From UBA6623 sp965248235 (lineage in GTDB: Bacteria; Acidobacteriota; Terriglobia; Bryobacterales; UBA6623): 64,000 nt of DNA. Below the pieces are notes generated by a model. It ran no database searches. It was not told where the DNA came from and was given only the letters and a program-made list of their open reading frames with translations. The stretch is taken from NCBI GenBank assembly GCA_965248235.1, contig CBDFIU010000001.1:62001-126000 (forward strand), given 5' to 3'. The position numbers and the translations under genes are program-made. The number at the start of each line of letters is the position of its first letter. The first letter of the stretch is position 1. Of the stretch, positions 61,227-64,000 are shown piece by piece.

Positions 61227-61985
61227 TCATGACCCCTCCGGCGCATCCCCCGACCCGGCCTCGGGCGGCCAGATCACGCTGGCCAGCCTTGCCACCTCCT
61301 GCTGCACGTCGGCGATCATTTGCTTGGCGTTCCGCCCGGCCTCTCCCGTCGTCGGCATCGGCGTGCCGACCCGCAGCTCGGCGCGGCCCGGATGCAGATG
61401 CGCCGAGTTGGGGGCGAGAATTTTTCGCGTTCCGACCAACGCCATTGGAACAAGCGGCACGCCGGCGCGAATCGCAATATGCGCGGCTCCGGGTTTGAAG
61501 CGTCGCATGACCGGTTGCCGTGTCCGCCCGCCCTCGGGAAACAGCAAGATCGACGTGCCGCCCCGCACCCGCTCCGCCGCCTCGCCCATATTGCGAACCG
61601 CCGCTCGCGGGTTCTCTCGATTGACAGGGATGTGGCCGGCGCGGTTCAGATGCCAGCCGAGAAAGGGGACGCGCCAAAGACCGTGTCGCGCCATGATGCG
61701 AAAATCCCGCGGCATGCACCCGAACATCACCGGCGTGTCGATCAGGCTGAAATGGTTCGAGACGAACACATAGGCCTGAGCCGGATCGAGCTTTTCCGCA
61801 CCCACTACATCGATCTTCACGAGGCAAATCCCGAGCACCATGCGAGCCCACGTCACGGCGACTTTGTGTTGCAGGCGTCCGGTCGGGTCAAACAACGACG
61901 CGGTGATGGAAATGGTGGCCATCACCAGCACCGAAAGCCCGATCATCGGGCACATCCACAACACCGAGCGCAAGTAACTCAACAT
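61227..61985 (-). CDS. plsC: 1-acyl-sn-glycerol-3-phosphate acyltransferase
   Basis: 252 residues. A hydrophobic N-terminus (about 4-30) anchors it in the inner membrane. The acyltransferase motifs are NHFSLIDTP (HX4D) and LFPEGGRTRQ, and the third block VPLVPMALVG is present. It makes phosphatidic acid from lysophosphatidic acid. Upstream of recG on the same strand. Confidence 0.9.
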   Translation of the reverse strand: MLSYLRSVLWMCPMIGLSVLVMATISITASLFDPTGRLQHKVAVTWARMVLGICLVKIDVVGAEKLDPAQAYVFVSNHFSLIDTPVMFGCMPRDFRIMARHGLWRVPFLGWHLNRAGHIPVNRENPRAAVRNMGEAAERVRGGTSILLFPEGGRTRQPVMRRFKPGAAHIAIRAGVPLVPMALVGTRKILAPNSAHLHPGRAELRVGTPMPTTGEAGRNAKQMIADVQQEVARLASVIWPPEAGSGDAPEGS

Positions 61986-62093
61986 CGATTCCGAAAACCT
62001 CGCAACAAACCACCGTATCAGCGAACTCGGGGAGAGGGCAATGGCGCGCTCCCGGGCGGCCTTGTTTTCCTGTTACCCGCTTGCCGAACCCGC

Positions 62094-62256
62094 TATACTA
62101 CCGGTGTTGTCCGTGCCGGGCAGGGAGAACCCGGTCGTTTCACCGAAAGCGCACCTCGGAGCAAGCGCCCACGGACAAGAAGTCGGCTCCTTGAGAAGTG
62201 ATGCCGGAGCCGCATCGTCACCAGTAGCCTTACCAGTCGGAAATATGCTTTACTGG
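62094..62256 (+). ncRNA. Candidate structured leader or small RNA
   Basis: TATACT at 62094-62099 could be a -10 with a start near 62106. The sequence then folds: a 9-bp stem TTGTCCGTG (62107-62115)/CACGGACAA (62170-62178) encloses hairpins CCGGG/CCCGG (62116-62134) and CCGA/TCGG (62143-62159), making a three-way junction; next a 7-bp hairpin CGGCTCC/GGAGCCG (62184-62212); and then CCAGTA/TACTGG (62221-62256). It ends 28 bases before the radical SAM start. I do not recognise a known riboswitch class. Confidence 0.4.
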
Positions 62257-62283
62257 GGCGTCGTTGCGTAGTATTTCGTTGTT

Positions 62284-63354
62284 GTGAGCCTGACTACCCG
62301 CATTCGTCGCAAAGCCGTGTCGTTCCGCCGAGGCCTGCGGGAAGCCCGCATGGTGGGCCGCGCCTTGCTCGACACCAAGCACCCGATGGTGGTCCACATG
62401 ATTCCCACCAGGCGCTGCAATTTGGCCTGCACCTATTGCAACGAGTACGACTGGGTCTCCGATCCCGTGCCGACCTACGAGATGCAGCGCCGCATCGACA
62501 AACTGGCGGCTCTGGGGACGAGCGTGATCACCTTCAGCGGGGGAGAGCCGCTGATGCACCCGGATCTCGATCTGTTGTTGCGCCGCATCGGCGGCCACAA
62601 CATGATTTCAAGCATCATCACGAACGGCTACTTCCTAACGGCGCAACGCATTCAGCAGCTCAACGAAGCCGGCCTCGAATATCTACAGATCAGCATCGAC
62701 AACGTTCAGCCCGACGACACGTCGAAAAAGAGCCTCAAGGTCCTCGACAAAAAACTGCAACTGCTCGCCGAGCACGCCGAGTTTCACGTCAACATCAATT
62801 CCGTTGTGGGCGGAGGCGTCGACCGCCCCGAGGACGCCCTCACGATCGCCGAGCGCTCCGTCGAACTCGGTTTCGCGAGTACCATCGGCGTGATTCACAA
62901 TTCCTACGGACAGCTCCAGCCGCTTTCGAAAAAGGAAGAGCGCATCTACCAGCGTGTCAAAAGGCTTGGCAGAAACTCGTACAGCCGCCTGACCCATTTC
63001 CAGGACAACATTGTCGCGGGCAAGGCGAACAACTATTGGCGTTGCCGCGCCGGCGCACGCTACCTCTACATTTGCGAGGACGGGCTGGTCCACTACTGCT
63101 CCCAGCAACGAGGTTATCCCGGCATACCGGTCGAAGACTACACGCCCGAGCACATCCGAGAGGCCTACAACGCCGAAAAGCCTTGCGCGCCGCTCTGCAC
63201 GATTTCATGTGTTCACAAGGTTTCCACGACTGATTTTTGGCGCGACCCGCAAACCGGCATCGCATCCCGCATCAATCCGCGAACCTTTATTTCCATCCAG
63301 CCCGCCGGCGGTCAACAAGACGCCTCGACAGCAACGGCCGCGGCAAGGCGTTAG
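62284..63354 (+). CDS. Radical SAM protein with C-terminal Cys cluster
   Basis: 356 residues from a GTG. CNLACTYCNEYD is the CxxxCxxC cluster-binding site and ITFSGGEPLMHPDLDLLL the SAM-binding GGEP. A barrel follows (IITNGYFLTAQRI, YLQISIDN, INSVVGGG). The C-terminus has additional Cys residues (RCRAGARYLYICEDGLVHYC, and CAPLCTISC) in a SPASM/twitch-like arrangement, suggesting one or two auxiliary clusters. The substrate is unknown; no precursor peptide is evident. The leader region may regulate it. Confidence 0.82.
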   Translation: MSLTTRIRRKAVSFRRGLREARMVGRALLDTKHPMVVHMIPTRRCNLACTYCNEYDWVSDPVPTYEMQRRIDKLAALGTSVITFSGGEPLMHPDLDLLLRRIGGHNMISSIITNGYFLTAQRIQQLNEAGLEYLQISIDNVQPDDTSKKSLKVLDKKLQLLAEHAEFHVNINSVVGGGVDRPEDALTIAERSVELGFASTIGVIHNSYGQLQPLSKKEERIYQRVKRLGRNSYSRLTHFQDNIVAGKANNYWRCRAGARYLYICEDGLVHYCSQQRGYPGIPVEDYTPEHIREAYNAEKPCAPLCTISCVHKVSTTDFWRDPQTGIASRINPRTFISIQPAGGQQDASTATAAARR

Positions 63355-63417
63355 CCCCCCTGAGACCCGCACGCCGGCGACACGTGATTCGGCGTCACGT
63401 ACCCCGGCGACACGGAC

Positions 63418-63900
63418 CTAATACACCGTGAAGCAAAACACGTTGTTCGAACCGTCCGGGGTGAGGCAATACTCGCCGTTATCGAGCACATCGTCAACGC
63501 GAACCCGGTACACGCCCTCTCCCAGCGCGTCCACGGAAAGGAAGTAAGTTCGAGCAACGAGCTTTTTCTTCTTGCGAAGCAGAATTTCACGCCGCCCGTC
63601 CTTCGATTCAAAGCGATAGAGCCGTAGCCGTCCGGGATCGAGCTCTTGGACGCGGACAACGAACTCCGGCCGTGCCATCGGTGTCTCGACGCCCGAGGAA
63701 GAACCTTCGATCGTATAAAATAGCTCCTTTTTCCTTTCGAGTTCCGCCGCTGTAGTGGACTCGGTTTCGAGCAGACTCGTGGCGTGGATCAAGAAGGGGA
63801 CGTCGGGCTTGGGGGGAGTAGGCGGCTTGCCCTGGCCCGCGGCGGAGACCACCGTCAGACCGACTAAGACCGAGATCAGAATCACCCGCATTATTGGCAT
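63418..63900 (-). CDS. Small exported protein of unknown function
   Basis: 160 residues from ATG 63900, which has GGGGAG about eight bases upstream. Signal peptide IMRVILISVLVGLTVVSAAG; then a Pro-rich stretch (KPPTPPKPDVP), a region LIHATSLLETESTTAAELERKKELFYTIEG and a C-terminal beta-rich part ending NGEYCLTPDGSNNVFCFTVY with two Cys that may form a disulfide. No family recognised. TACAAT at 63954-63949 (minus) could be its -10. Confidence 0.6.
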   Translation of the reverse strand: MPIMRVILISVLVGLTVVSAAGQGKPPTPPKPDVPFLIHATSLLETESTTAAELERKKELFYTIEGSSSGVETPMARPEFVVRVQELDPGRLRLYRFESKDGRREILLRKKKKLVARTYFLSVDALGEGVYRVRVDDVLDNGEYCLTPDGSNNVFCFTVY

Positions 63901-64000
63901 CGGCAAGCTCCCCACGCGGCAATCGCAATCGCGCGCAAACGTGCTTGCATTGTACAAACTCGATCGTCCGCGCGGCATGGAAGGCTATGCGGACACCGGC

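Noticed and set aside
62041..62271. Possible small protein covering the structured leader
   Set aside because: Starts near a plausible ATG but lacks a ribosome-binding site, and the sequence folds into several stems better explained as RNA structure.

Overview
The window is a GC-rich, densely coded bacterial chromosome segment with no tRNA, rRNA or CRISPR array that I can recognise. The gene content best fits Acidobacteriota (Solibacter/Bryobacter-like), with Planctomycetota or Verrucomicrobiota as weaker alternatives. Pointers are a DUF1549/DUF1553 plus DUF1501 pair, secreted PQQ-type beta-propellers, a cytochrome c/helix-hairpin-helix fusion, a DUF6807 protein, Tad pilus genes, a hopanoid-type radical SAM enzyme (HpnJ) and small hairpin repeats. 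This assignment is inference from gene families, not from a marker gene.

Layout. 1-2400 is mobile-element scar tissue: two oppositely oriented pieces of an IS1595-type insertion sequence flank a broken GGDEF gene and abut a broken aldo/keto reductase. 2436-9219 holds a secreted phosphoesterase, a SprA-related HExxH protein, an SDR plus di-iron (PaaA-like) pair, and acetoin dehydrogenase genes acoA-acoB-acoC. 9414-18405 holds a DUF3311/sodium-solute symporter pair, a glycosyltransferase, a cupin, arginase divergent from bifunctional PutA (arginine and proline catabolism), and a DUF6807 protein. 18537-26976 holds pncB, a Gfo/Idh/MocA pair, a GAF protein, a UxaA-family dehydratase, aroA and an orphan hpnJ-like gene. 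26991-31121 is a four-gene Tad/Flp operon core (cpaB-cpaF-tadB-tadC) without pilin or secretin.

31524-49249 holds a patatin-like lipase with membrane helices inside its catalytic region, the DUF1549/DUF1501 pair, a glutamine amidotransferase, mutM, an FmdB-type zinc ribbon, a PQQ beta-propeller protein, an aminotransferase, a protein resembling the methionine synthase reactivation domain, ftsK, uppP, a LarA-like protein and a periplasmic metallo-beta-lactamase-fold hydrolase. 49367-63900 holds a membrane protein, ubiD, a second PQQ propeller with a cytochrome c/HhH partner, a DHDPS-like protein, a broken GH51 arabinofuranosidase, a kinase-like phosphotransferase, recG, plsC, a radical SAM gene preceded by a structured leader, and a small exported protein.

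Between genes there are several structured DNA elements: two equal-length (109 bp) inverted-repeat elements with related ends, an 18-bp perfect inverted repeat, a triple-hairpin cluster, an 18-bp hairpin repeat present twice (once inside a coding end), and a candidate structured RNA at about 62107-62256. Several genes have a -10-like hexamer 6-10 nt before the start codon and no Shine-Dalgarno sequence, suggesting leaderless transcripts. Most metabolic genes belong to recognised families; the elements least explained by known families are the intergenic repeats, the structured leader, the PQQ/cytochrome-HhH unit and the SDR/di-iron pair.
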